From the NCBI RefSeq assembly GCF_021018895.1, contig NC_079373.1:6399501-6463500 (forward strand): 64,000 bases of DNA. The letters run 5' to 3'. A program made the position numbers and the translations under genes. Under the pieces are notes generated by a model. The model made no database searches. It was given only the letters and a program-made list of their open reading frames with translations, and was not told the DNA's origin. Shown here piece by piece: positions 11,885 to 24,400 of the stretch. Source of the DNA: Seriola aureovittata (Eukaryota > Chordata > Actinopteri > Carangiformes > Carangidae). The first letter of the stretch is position 1. Each line of letters opens with the position of its first letter.

Positions 11885-14800
11885 GAGGAACAGGAGGATT
11901 AAACTGCCTCTTGCTCTCTGGGAAATGTACTACTCATTACTGTATGTTTTTCATTATATCACAGAATCGAGCTTTTGCATCCTTAAACCTTCCAACCTCA
12001 GGTAAATCAATTAGTATCCATGTGAAGTGCCAACATAAAGCCAAAAGTTATGAAAACAGCTCCACTGGGTGAAAACCAACTTCAGCTGGCATTTGTTCAG
12101 GGGATGATGATGATGATGATGACAATGACAGTTTTGAGATAATTTAGCTTTACCCATTGTGCTCGTGATTATGTATGATACTTTTTTGAATTAATCAGGC
12201 GCCTTTTCCAGGTAGTTCCACTGATTAGCTTCGACCAGAGAAGAGATACTAATCACTGAAATCACATGTGTAGTGTTTGATTGCTATGAAATCGTGGATA
12301 GCTGACCCTCTGGAGCACACAGCTGCCCATCCCTGCTCCAGCCACAGCTTTTGGAAAAGATTAGAAAACTCTCTACATTGTGTTCATCCGGAGAGGACAA
12401 CATGTGCCGCCGTCCATCCATCCACCCCATTCTTATTTTCAAAGTCCTACCGCTTTGATTCTTCAGGTCAACTACCTGAGACTAATTAGACAGTTGCATA
12501 GCAACAAGATGATGCAATAGTCCTTGTGCCCTTTGAGCTCTTGTTCTCTGTGGTATTAGCAAAGCTCACAGCTGTGCTTTGTGTTTGTGCACAAGAAGCA
12601 GGAGGCACTTGAGCAGCCTAATATCCTGCCATATTCTCCATCATACACTCAACCATAACCAGTTATGCTGATGAGGTCATTAACTAAGGTAATTAATGCA
12701 TTACTTAGCATATGTTGACATACTTGTTTTCAAACAACACACGGTGGTATTAACATTAACAACTTACCTTAAAGTATGAGGGTATGAAGGAGCTGCAGTG
12801 AATTTATTCTCATCAATATCCAAATGTATGCAGCAAGATGCTGAAAATTTGAAGCCAATTATCTGCACCATAGGGCATGGCTGTGGTGCAATATATGACC
12901 TTTACTTCCTGTGGAAATTTGTGTTTGTGTTGGTGTTCAAATCACTGTGCCATCTGTGTGCCTGCATGTACACACACACACACTATGATGGCACCATGAC
13001 AAACGTTACGTTTATAATGTTATTTATGCAAATGTATTGAATCACACCGTCGCACTGTTGTTGGTTCCAACATATGTTAACCTCTGATGCTATATGAGTC
13101 TCATTTTGTATTCACCATCATCAATCACTATATACTGTATCTCAATGTTCGGTCTGTTAATGACTTTACTGTTAAACCCTGATCCATGATTGAGAGACAA
13201 ACAAAAGGAGTTCCCAGGAGATGGTGAAGTCTCCGACCATCTACCAGGGACATAAGGACTGATTTCACTCACAGCAGCTTCAATTTGAATTTCACTTTTA
13301 AAGTATTAGTTAACAGTGCTATCTTCTCATTTCATACAGCAGTAAATCACACTCATTTACTCAGAAGCAATACTTTTACACCAATGATCCACTCTTTCAC
13401 TAGCTTGACCGTCTTTCTATTCTCACCCTCCTGGCACGTCATGTGACATTATCACTCTTGATTATCCTGAGGCCTGAGGAGGACTCGACGAAGTGTGGGT
13501 GTCGAAATGTTGCCACTTTCCAGGGGCTAACTGGCAAGGACAGACAACCAACCCACAGAGGGCCAGTGGCTGGAAACCTTTCCTCAACACTAAACTTCTC
13601 AGGCTAGGACCAGATGATTCGACGTGGCATGACAGGTGGATAACAGTACGAGGGACAGCTGGACGCTGTGCCTCACAGGCCTGCTGGGACCTGAAGAGTG
13701 TCCAGTTCGGAGCTGATTGAAGCTGGCGCACTTTGTTTGCTGTGCCGCTACCCACAATGCAGTGACCACTGAGGCTGAATGGTTAAAATAAATAATAAGA
13801 AGGTAAAACAAAAAACAAAAAAAGACATGCTGCTGGGAGTTGAACAGTTGGCTTGCATCATCTCAGTGTTTCAAGTCACCCAATTAGTAACAAACATGAT
13901 TTCACAGGAAATGTTCCCTCTTATTAATCCATGACTGTTGGAGAATAACAAAATGAAATGACTGCTGTTATTAGCATATTATTGGCAGATGATTTTTTTT
14001 ATGTTCACCTGCTCTAAAGATAATCGTTGATAATTTATCTACATGTTTTTCATTAATTGTTAGCAAATCCTCATGGGTAAAAAAAAAAATACAACCTGTT
14101 ATACAACCTTGGAAAAACAGCTTCCAGCTGTTTTCATATCTGGTCAAGTTGCACTGTGATGAGATTTTTTTAATACACAAATAAAACTGGTACAGAGTCA
14201 AACTGTGTAGCTTCATTTGTGTTTAAGTTTTCAGCTCTCTAAAGCATCATTAGAAGAAGCTATAGACGCCAGTTTTTCCACAGACAGCTGCCTCCGAATA
14301 CAATGCAGCTACATGACATTTGACTGAGGGCTGTTTATCCACCACTTTCATGCAATTAGTATTCAAACACGATTACCCTCAGCGCCTACAGGTACAGCAT
14401 TCACAACAACTCAATGCAAGACGTTCAAGTGGATTCTCAGAGAGATATCTGAAAGGTTTTATTGTAAATATCAGAACTTCAACAAGAAATCCCTCCAGAA
14501 AATAAACAACCACAGACTGATGGTTCATAGTGTTTCGATTTTAAATATTAGACTGACGTTCATTATTAAACTTCTTATACCTCACTGACCAGTGGGCAAG
14601 TCATTAAAGAACCATGTTGTGCTGCCAAAACATGTTCACATCCACAGAACTTTATTTTATATTCTGGTGGAGATTAAAAACTTTCCAAAAATGTCAAGCT
14701 GCATTGTAAATAATGTCAACAGAATGATTCGTAAGACATTTTAAATATATTCTATTTGAATGATAAGGCCATAAAAATATAAGTGATTCTGTCAGAAAAT

Positions 14801-16079
14801 GCGGAATAAGAGAATTTTTCCAACTGTAAAATACTTACAGGGAAACAGACAGAAAGATTAATGTTACTGGAGCTGAGCATCTTCAGACCTGGCTTGTTGA
14901 TGCTTTGAGGTTTGCTATTTCTTCACACTTCCTTCAGAGAAATTTTGGGAGAATCTTTGGGTTTAAACATTTCTAATGTTCCCAGCAGTTGATTTGAATA
15001 TCTGCCAGATATGGAAAACTTGAGGAGCATTCCCTGCTAAATATCTCCATTTTGTCTGTGACTTTATTTTCTAAACTCCATGCAGCATGAGTATTGGGTT
15101 GGATTAACTCTGGTTAATTGCAATGAGATTGCAATCAAAGTTTCAATTAGACTGCAGCTCTAGTTAGGTTACTCCCTCCTGGGTGTTGATTTGCAATCTG
15201 TTAATTTGGCATTAGAGTATTAGTCTTCTCTCTCTCTGTCTGTCTGTCTGTCTCCATCTCTCAACTTAGTGGATGTGTTGGGACCTTCATTATAAGAAGC
15301 ACAAAAGAACAGTAATGTGTGTGTATTGAAAGGCTTGGTTTGTGTATTTTCTCAAATGAATAAAATTACTTATGAGTGTATGGGGGATGCTCAGTGCAAT
15401 ATAATGACCTGATTGTTCACAGATGTTGATTGTACCCCAGGGTTGCCAGCACAGTAAATATTGCTGTTGGTGAGTTGTTTGTACAAGTGTGGAACTGGCA
15501 GCGCTTAAACACTCAACACTCACTTAGAGAAAGAGGAGAGGGCATTGAAATACGAGGTATTGGCAGGTTTACAAGTTGCAACTGCCATGCAGGTATTAAA
15601 GATTGGCTTACAAACTACAAAAATGTATAAAGTTTATTCAGCCCTGCTCATAACATAATTTTGCCTGAATTACCAAAATAAGTCGAAATTAGATGAAGGA
15701 TTTCCTCATCAATCAAGTAGGGGGAAGCAACATCTTAAACGACATTGGTCTGCTGTGTCAATATGAACACGAAGAAGAAGGTCACAGCGAAGGGAGCGTA
15801 GAATTAGACTGTGTAGAGCAGTTTGCTGTAATGGAGAGTAAATTAATTAAGCTTTTTAGTGTTTGTTTCCATTGACATTTGAAAAGACATCATGTAGAAT
15901 TGAATTTTGCAATACTGATGCTTCTGGTGTGTACCTATTGTGGGCTGACTCAGTACATATCTAGTAATAGTTAACCAATTAAATTTCTTACCTTTTCAAA
16001 TTAGATTATGTTTCAGAAATTTTGTAAACCGATGTATTTCCTTGATATTTTCATATCTAACAAAGCACAACCATAAATT
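11885..16079. other. Intergenic, no gene seen
   Basis: AT-rich DNA with a (GAT)n run at 12103-12122, a TCTG run at 15236-15253 and a GC-richer block at about 13460-13760. No coding exon was recognised. Confidence 0.5.
12103..12122. repeat. (GAT)n microsatellite
   Basis: Six to seven GAT trinucleotides. Confidence 0.85.
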
Positions 16080-16700
16080 CGATAATACATTAAAAAAAAC
16101 AAAACAAAAAAAAAAACAGGCAGAAATAATAGTATTTACCAAGGCAACGTACAGTATAACGTTACATGTCTCTCTATCTGTTACGGCTCTATGGAGAGGC
16201 TGCTGTATTGTTTTGATTAGGAATATCATTTGGGCAGTCACAGCCACGGATTACGTTATCTAAGGTTAGTTTGTAGTGAATGGTTTCACTATATATATTT
16301 AATAATCCATTTAATGGTGTTTCAGATCGTATTTTGACGAGTTACCGTAAAGTAAAGCTGGGCGTTAGCTTACCGTTGCTAGCTAACAGCTTGCTAAAGC
16401 TAAGTAGTAGCACAGCTAGCTGTTCACTCAGAGGTCTAACATGCTAGTGCTTTACTATCGTTTCTTTTTATAATTCCAACGTGTATTTGTTTATTGTAAG
16501 GTTACCATTACTCATCATGGAAACCAGATATATAACAGTCTTACAGCAAGGGATTCTACTGCTGAAGACCGAATTTCAGTTCAACTGTTACGATTGATAT
16601 TAGCTAACATAGCTGGCGCTAGCCAGTAACGGTGTGTGTTGCCAGCTGGCCATACGGCTTGAATGAATTATGTCAACATCTCAGTTGAACGGTATACATA
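16080..16700 (+). promoter_or_regulatory. hmg20a: Probable hmg20a promoter / untranslated first exon region
   Basis: About 1.7-2.3 kb upstream of the first coding exon, the sequence changes to a block with more CpG (GACGAGTTACCG, GGGCGTTAGC, TTACCGTTGC) and three GCTAGC palindromes (16378, 16415, 16618). A plausible 5' UTR donor is CTAAG|GTTAGT near 16263. The start site cannot be fixed from sequence alone, and a first exon elsewhere is possible. Support is position, base composition and the need for a spliced 5' UTR exon joining the acceptor at 18358. Confidence 0.4.
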
Positions 16701-17180
16701 AGCCACTAAGCTAAATATAACCACTCAATGGACAGTGTAGCGATATTTGAACATACTTACTCTATCGCCTGCTTTCACTATTGTAGCATAACAGTACAAT
16801 CAACCGACGCTTCCACTACTGTTGACATGCCATACAGAAAAATTACAAACAAAAGAAATGGCTAAATAGCAATAAATACCACAATAGTTTGTTATGATAG
16901 CATTTAGCAGTCTCTTTTGGTTATAATGTAGGGATAGCCCGGTTCCAAGTCTATGTTAGCCTTGGGTCACTTTTGGCTTGGTTTGCCTATTCAGGTATTC
17001 ATAGTTAGGAATAAAGAACTTTAAATATTAGAATGTACAATAGACAAATACCATTTCATTAAGTTTCAAAAGATAAGTCCCCCTAGCAAAAAAGTGAACC
17101 TATGACATGAATGTTATATTAAACTGCTCAGGTAAAACTCAAAGTAATTTATCTTTGAATCGTGCATTATATGCTCTCAG

Positions 17181-17194
17181 CCAGCAGAGGGCGG
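17181..17194 (+). promoter_or_regulatory. CTCF-type motif, plus orientation
   Basis: CCAGCAGAGGGCGG fits the vertebrate CTCF core CCASYAGRKGGCRS at every position. It lies between the putative hmg20a promoter and its first coding exon. Binding is inferred from the motif only. Confidence 0.55.
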
Positions 17195-17660
17195 TGCTGC
17201 ATAGCCTTAACGTGAACGCAGAGGGAATTTCTAGAATAAAATTTATTCTTAGGCTTGCTTAAATATGCTTCACAGAAGAGGTGACACACGGGGGCTCCTC
17301 TTCTTTGCCAGGATCTGTGATAACGGCATCGATAGGTGTCACTGGAAACTGACTTCAGTCATATACAGAAATGTTTGAAACAAAACCACAATGTACTTAC
17401 AGTTTGCAGTTTCCCACACATATTCTCTTCCTAACAGGGCTTTTTTTGTGGTAGACTGGCTAATTCCTCTGTATCCTTTCCCACAGTATTTAGTGGCAAG
17501 GGGACAGAAATCTCAACCAGGATACAGAGGCTCATTTCCCACATAGTCAATTAGGGGAAGGTCAAAGGTTAAAACACAATGATATTGTTCCTATTTTCAG
17601 AGCTCAAACTACTCTGTGCCAGTGCTGAGTCAGCATACTGTTTAAATAAGTGCTCTGTCA

Positions 17661-17687
17661 ATTTATTTTATTTATTTATTTATTTTT
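17661..17687. repeat. (TTTA)n microsatellite
   Basis: Tandem ATTT/TTTA tetranucleotides with small interruptions, in the presumed 5' intron of hmg20a. Confidence 0.8.
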
Positions 17688-18358
17688 TAAACAGACATAC
17701 ATGTTTTGTAAAGTGGTTTTTAGAATGAAAAATGTATCATTTATAATAGATTTTCATATTGTAAAAGTTATTTCAAGCTAAGATTTTAACATAAGTAAAC
17801 TGTGTTTCTGTTAATGTGTGGATACAAAGTCTATTTAAAACTTAGTGAGACCAAAAGTTAAAGAGAGAACAGACTTTTTTTCTTCGCGGAGAGCTTTGTA
17901 GCATGTAGGTGTTCTCTTAACTCTAATTAACCAGGCAGCACCACTTCACCACTTCCTTCTGTTGAAAATAGGTTACATTAGCATCTGACGAGTGACAGAG
18001 ATTCGGGGCGGGTTATTTTTTTATTCACTTGTTCAATAATGATTTATTACAGTAAGACATTTCTGTTAGAGGAAATGTGGCTGGCCAAGAGGAGGTTTTG
18101 AGCCAAGGCAGGGAGGAGTTTGGAGGAAAAGCCGAAAAAGTGCTAGGGCTATAGAGGGAGCAGTCTGCTCTCAATTTCCTGGCTGGGCAGCATCCCTGGT
18201 GATAACACCTCAGTCAAACCCTGTCTTAAAATGCTTAACCCACCCTCCTCCAGATGGTAGAGGCCTTACGTTAACTAATCACTGGGTTTTCCAGATCATA
18301 CATTAAATACTGGTATGAAATGTTTTGTTTTCTAACATTTCCCATTGTTTTCCTTTAG

Positions 18359-18451
18359 ATTGTCCTTGTAGTCACAGAAATCATGGAGGAGCAGCAAACA
18401 GGCTCTCCTGCAGCCAATACCGACAGCAACAGCCAGAGAAATGGAGATGAG
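18359..18451 (+). CDS. hmg20a: hmg20a first coding exon (start codon at 18383)
   Basis: The acceptor TTTTCCTTTAG ends at 18358 and the donor GAG|GTAAGA follows 18451. The first 24 bases are read here as 5' UTR, then ATG in a strong Kozak context (ATCATGG) encodes residues 1-23, an acidic and polar stretch. The 8 codons before the ATG are also open and in frame, so a longer protein spliced from an upstream exon is possible. The exon ends in phase 0. It is the least conserved part of the protein, but its end (NGDE) lines up with the human residues just before the basic patch. Confidence 0.85.
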
Positions 18452-21400
18452 GTAAGAGCTCAACACACGGATATCAAATGACATATTTTGCAGTTTTTCC
18501 ACTTCAGACTCCAAGAGGGGGTGGGCGGGGGAGGGGGGTTTGCTACCTGGATCTTTAAAACGTATCTGTTTTTGTTATCTTTGCAGAAGCCCCGACGTGG
18601 CAGCTGGACCAAGGGGAGGAAGAGGAAGAAGCCAATGAAGGACAGCAATGCACCCAAGGCACCCCTTACGGGCTACGTTCGCTTCATGAACGACAGACGA
18701 GAACAGCTACGGGCAGAGCGTCCAGACGTGCCCTTTCCAGAGATTACGAGGATGCTGGGCAACGAGTGGAGCAAACTGCCCCCTGAGGAGAAGCAGGTCA
18801 GTGAAGAAGTTCCTGACAGGATTAAACATTGAGCATATACCTGTGAAGAACAATGTGTCAAAGTTCTGTATTTCTTTCCTTTACACTTTGTCTGTTATTT
18901 TGTGTATGTTAACCTGCAAAGTGCTTAAAATTATATTAAAGTGATCATATAGATTTGTACAGCAATATTAAATAACGTGGTTGACTGCTCTGAAAGACCA
19001 ATGGGAGAAAATAAACGGACTACAGACAGGAGCGGCTAGCAGCAAAACATGTTTATGTTTTTGATTAACATGATAATGGGTTTTTAATTGTCTTTCAGTA
19101 ATTGCGCCATTCATGTCTCAAAGGACTGAGCTTAAATATTCACCTGCAATATGCCAGCAGTTCATCAATTTTTTCACTGTGCACAAAAGCAGTGTAGGAA
19201 CAAAAGCATGTGGAACCCATGGTGTGAGTGTTTTTGGAGCTGATAAAATACTGACATGACTGTTTTGGGTAGCTGTTTGACATCCTTACATAAACTGTTG
19301 CCATAGTTTGATGGCTTCTTTTATAGGGTCCAAGCTATGTCTTTATATATCCCCTCAACTGTGATGCGAGAAAATCAGAAAAGAGTTGACAAGGAAAAGG
19401 TTGCTTTCTTGTAATGACAGAAACATTATTACAGTCACAGGAAGACCTTTCATAAGAATTTGTCACTCCACTGCAAATATATCCGACTGATACCACTGCT
19501 TCACCGAGGGAACACTGAGGTGTGCTTCTTAAAATATGGTAGAATGTGAATCAGCAAAATCATAATCAAGTTCCACTACCTTTAAGTCACATCAGCAGCT
19601 CAGAAGTTCATCTAAAAGATGTTATACTTTTTTTATTACATTAAATTCTGTCTTTACCGAACACATAAATATTTTTTGAACTGTACATTTTACATAATGG
19701 CAGCCTCAATGCTTCACACATGAATCAATAAAATTCCTCATCTTTGTCAGTAACTGTACCTATCATCATGTCATTGACAGTTGGAACTTGTAGTTTTCTT
19801 ACCTTTTCTTTCCAGAGAAGAATGGCCATGTTTTATATTTAAATCCAAAGGTGGGATAGAGCCTGGATCACTCTGCTGCTGATTTGTACCACATTGTTAT
19901 TTTACACGGAGTTCGCAACAGACAGATTTCGCAGTATCCTGGGACAAGGTCTTTGAATAAAGATGGTTTTATTAGCTTTTCTCCTAATACCAAAATTAAT
20001 TATATTACAAGATGCATTTTTGTTTCAAGCGTTGATTCAATGTAGGTTATTAATATTGGAAATTACAGATTTTTGTCTATTGAAAGGAACTAATCCTGAT
20101 TAGGAATAATTACTCCCACTGATCATGCCATCTCACACACAATCCTCCTTCATTCTCTTTCACCAAATCCCATTTCCTCCTGTTTTGAGTCTTTCCAGCT
20201 CTCCTCACCTTTCTTTCTTGCCCCTGCAGCGGTACTTGGATGAGGCAGAGCGAGATAAGGAGCGCTACATGCGGGAGCTGGAGAAGTATCAGAAGACAGA
20301 GGCCTACAAACATTTCACCAGGAAGGTCCAGGAGAAGCAGAAGGGCAAGCGGCACAGAGGAGGTGAGATCTGGTTAGATAAGCTCTGGCTTGAAATTTTT
20401 GCGGTGATGTTATAGATACCCTTGAGCAAGGCAGTGAATCATCAAGTGGAGCTCCTGTGCAGTACGAAGTAGAAAACTTTGGTCTTGTTGGGCGACTTTG
20501 ATAGATGTTAATGTCTGCAAAAAAGAAAAATAAGGCAAAACTTGCAGGTCGACAAACGCTGCCAAGACTAGGAAATCTTTTCCTACTTGGACCACTCACC
20601 TGGAAGATTTTGCATTTACTACTTGTATTGTGAATTACTACATACTTTGAATGTATTCCAGTATTCACTGTATTAACTCTGAACTCATTATTTTGCTTTG
20701 CTTAGTCAATGGAAATATGGCAAGGGAAGGGGATACTTTACAAGTTCATAGTAGTTCAGGTTATAAGTTATAGTTCAACTTGAGGCCAAGGAGCCGTCAC
20801 TGCGCTCACACAACACATGGTCTGTATTATCTGATCCGATTGTGTTACGGTGGATAAATCTCAGTTTAAATATCAAAAATGTTGATGACATAAACAGCTC
20901 TGCCCTGGCAAAAAAAAAAAGTTAGGAGAAACGTGCTCTATTGAAGTGAATGGTCTCAGTTCAGTTGATTCAAAATATGGAGTGTGGTGGTGGGATTTTT
21001 TTTTTTTTTTTTTGAATTACTTTTATTCATTTTAGCAGTTCACAACATTCACAACATGTGCTGGGGGAAACATGATTCATCTACTGTCCTCTTTCATTAT
21101 TCTTTCCTTCCTTTCCAGATGTCGGGCACCAGGTAGCCAACGAGGCTCTTCACGAGGTCAGTAACTCTTTCTTATCCTGTCACACACACAGTCACTTCAC
21201 TAAAAAAGTAAATATCATATTTAATAAAGCAAAGAAATCCTTTTCTAACTATCTAAATATAAGTAATTAAGTATAATAATTAAGTGTTTGCTCCACAGTT
21301 TATCAGAATGACTTGATTCAAATAATACTTTGGGGTTTGTTTTTGTCATTTTCTCACCCAGGAAATCTGTTTGTGTTTGCCCTCCCCTTGCTCTACACAT

Positions 21401-24400
21401 TAAGTGCTTATTGTTGCATCACTAAAGCTGGGTTAATCCGCTTTGGTGCCGTGTTTGTGATCCAAACACTTGCCTTTTTACTAAGTGTGTAATTCATTTT
21501 TAATAAGTTCTGCATGTAATTAAGAGGTTTCCTTTGTAAGGGTTAGAAGGGTTAGAGCCAAGGTGACTTTATTGGAATTAGCACTCCTGTGGGAAAACCA
21601 GTGTTTCCTTTCTAGATTTGAAAGGACACAGAATTCACCATAAATTTCATTATGTGAATAAATGAGGAAGGATGATGCATTCTTTCAGAGGAGGGAAAAT
21701 ACAAGGGGAAACTGCACTGCTTCTGTGCTCCTATTGTGAAATAAATTTTTATTTCAAATGATTGCAAACCATCTCAGAGCCTTTGATAACGTAGCAGCAC
21801 CATAGATGAAATTACTTCTACCTCCTGACTTCTTATACTGTACCGCTGTATTTCCCTTGTGGCCAGATATGAAATCAATTACCCACCCACCCACAGCCGA
21901 GCTAGATGAATGACCACCTCTGGCTGTCAGTCTGTGTTGCCAAATGGTTTCACCGTTCAGCTTATCTCCTTCCCTCTTACTCTCTCTGGGTATTAACAGA
22001 AGGATGCAGAGGGGAAGGACAGAACTGTGTTTGACATACCGATCTTCACAGAGGAGTTTCTCAACCACAGCAAAGGTAAAGAGCCGCAACACAGCCAGCT
22101 TTATCGCTGAGAAAGACTTTGTACTTTGTGTGCTGTAACTTTTTAAAACCTCCATTTGTCTAAGTGTTTCTGAACACAGTCTTCTGCTACTTCAAGAGAA
22201 CTTTTGTTTTATAGTGCTCCATCGTCCCAGAATAGTCCCACAGTCCGCAGAACCCAGTGATGCCCTGAACTTAAAAAGAACACACCTCTCTGAGCAAATT
22301 AAAGATTGATGTTGACCCCAGCTGCTGTGGCATCTCTCTAGACTTCTCTTTTGATCTACCATTGTTTCTATTTCTCTTTGTGTGTGTGTGTCTTTGTTTT
22401 TGTGTGCTCCTCAACAGCACGTGAGGCTGAGATGCGGCAGCTGCGTAAGACCAACATGGAGTACGAGGAGCGTAACGCGGCGCTGCAGAAGCATGTGGAG
22501 AGCATGCGCGGGGCAGTAGAGAGGCTGGAAGGTGATGTGATGCAAGAGAGGGGACGCAACGGGCTCCTCCACCAACACCTGGAGACCCTGCGCCAGGCGC
22601 TCACCTCCAGCTTCTCCGCTGTACCTCTGCCAGGTGACAACAGCCAGCAACACCTGCACCAGCATCACTTTATTCAGTCAGACTCCCAGTTACAAATGCA
22701 CAACAACAAAAAATCCATATAATGAATAAATTAGTCTTAAACTCTTGTTTAAGTGAAATTATCTTTTGTTTTTCCAATAGTTTCAATAAAAATAAAATAA
22801 TATAATAATTAAAAATTCAACAAATGACTCAACACAGTCTTAGATGACTTTTTATGCCGGCATTTCTGCAGCTGTCTAAGTTTGATGGATATTTGCTGAT
22901 AAAGAGTTCCCGCCTCATCTATTACGAGATTGCAGACTTGGACCATTAGTTTTGGAATCTTGTACAAAAAAATGAAACACACTCCTTTTTTTAATCAATA
23001 TTTTGCTGAATATGAAAAAATACAATAGAGCTGCTTTGCTTTTGTCTCTGAAAGTGTACAATGTGGCTCTTGGGCTTAAGATGTCCTGATTTTGATCAAA
23101 GTACACCATAAACCAATATTGATTTGATTCCCCATACCAGTGATCCATCCCTAGACACAAACACTGTGGTATGATATTAGTTGGAGTCAGAGTTTAAGTT
23201 GGCGAGACAGAAATTATAATGTAGGTGTGGTTATACAGCACAAGTGTATTTACTGTGTCTTGAAGTCAAGCGTCTCTCCTCTTTGATCCAGATATGTAAA
23301 CAGATTATACAGTAGAATCACTTAATGTTCTTTTAGGGACTGACCACGTCCTGTAAGTCAAGCTTCTTCATTTTAAGCTATTCATTATTTAAATTGAAGG
23401 AATGTGGTCTCACTATGTTCGTACTTGTTTTATGCACGTACAGAACCTGTGCTGAGCTCACACCCACAGCTCCTCTCTTTCCATTTTCCTCCACACCTAT
23501 TTGAATTTCTTGCTCACACAGCAGAGACACAGACTCTGCAAACAGCACAAATTGACACAACACTGCTGGAATTATTTCATAACAGCTTGACGGTGAAAGA
23601 TGATTGCTAAACCCATTTAGATCTAGCCTCAGAGAAGCTGTTGGATTGTTAGCATGTGTACCCCTGAGTTTATAGGGCAATATGTTTTTTTTTTTCTATA
23701 ATTGTGCCATTTTATTTAATTATCTTACTTATTGAAGGATAGAATCAACAACTTCTCAGTCTTACATCTTTTAATATTTCTAGATCTAATAGAAATGACA
23801 ACTTTTAAAATGACAACTTTAGAGATGATTGTCCTTTGCCTGATGTTGGCCAGACTGTTTGACTCTTGGACCCAGTGTCAGGACGCTCTTTGATGTTGCT
23901 TGCAGAAAAAAAAAACATAGATAGTGACAAGTAATGGCTGGTGATGTTGTGCCTGGGTCATTTACATTCTGATCAGTCTCGTCATTCAGTGATTCCAGTC
24001 TCCGGTGTTCAGCACAGAAAATACCAACATGTTTTTAACACTACAGCTGATTAAATTTTGCTGTGGGCAAGCAGTGGTTAAACATAAACAGCACTGCATG
24101 ACGGGTAAGAACAATTTTTGAAAGTAAAAAATGAGATGTCATAAGATCATTAAATGTTCATGTTATCATACCAACACCTTCCAGCTGAAAAACAAACCGG
24201 TCCTTGAGAAACTTTCAGTTGCTCACATCACACACTTTTTTGTCTCGCAGGCAGTGGAGAGACACCCAGTCTTGAAACGATTGACTCCTACATGAAGAGG
24301 CTCCATAGCATCATTGTCAGTAACCCCCAAGAACACGAGAATCTCATCAACACTGTGAGAGACGTTGTCAACCGTTTGGACAGGTAAGAGATGCTTCATT

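Noticed and set aside
1..16000. LINGO1 or PEAK1 coding exons as mammalian-style neighbours of hmg20a
   Set aside because: The long single-exon leucine-rich-repeat frame of LINGO1 and the large first coding exon of PEAK1 would be obvious. Neither is in this window.
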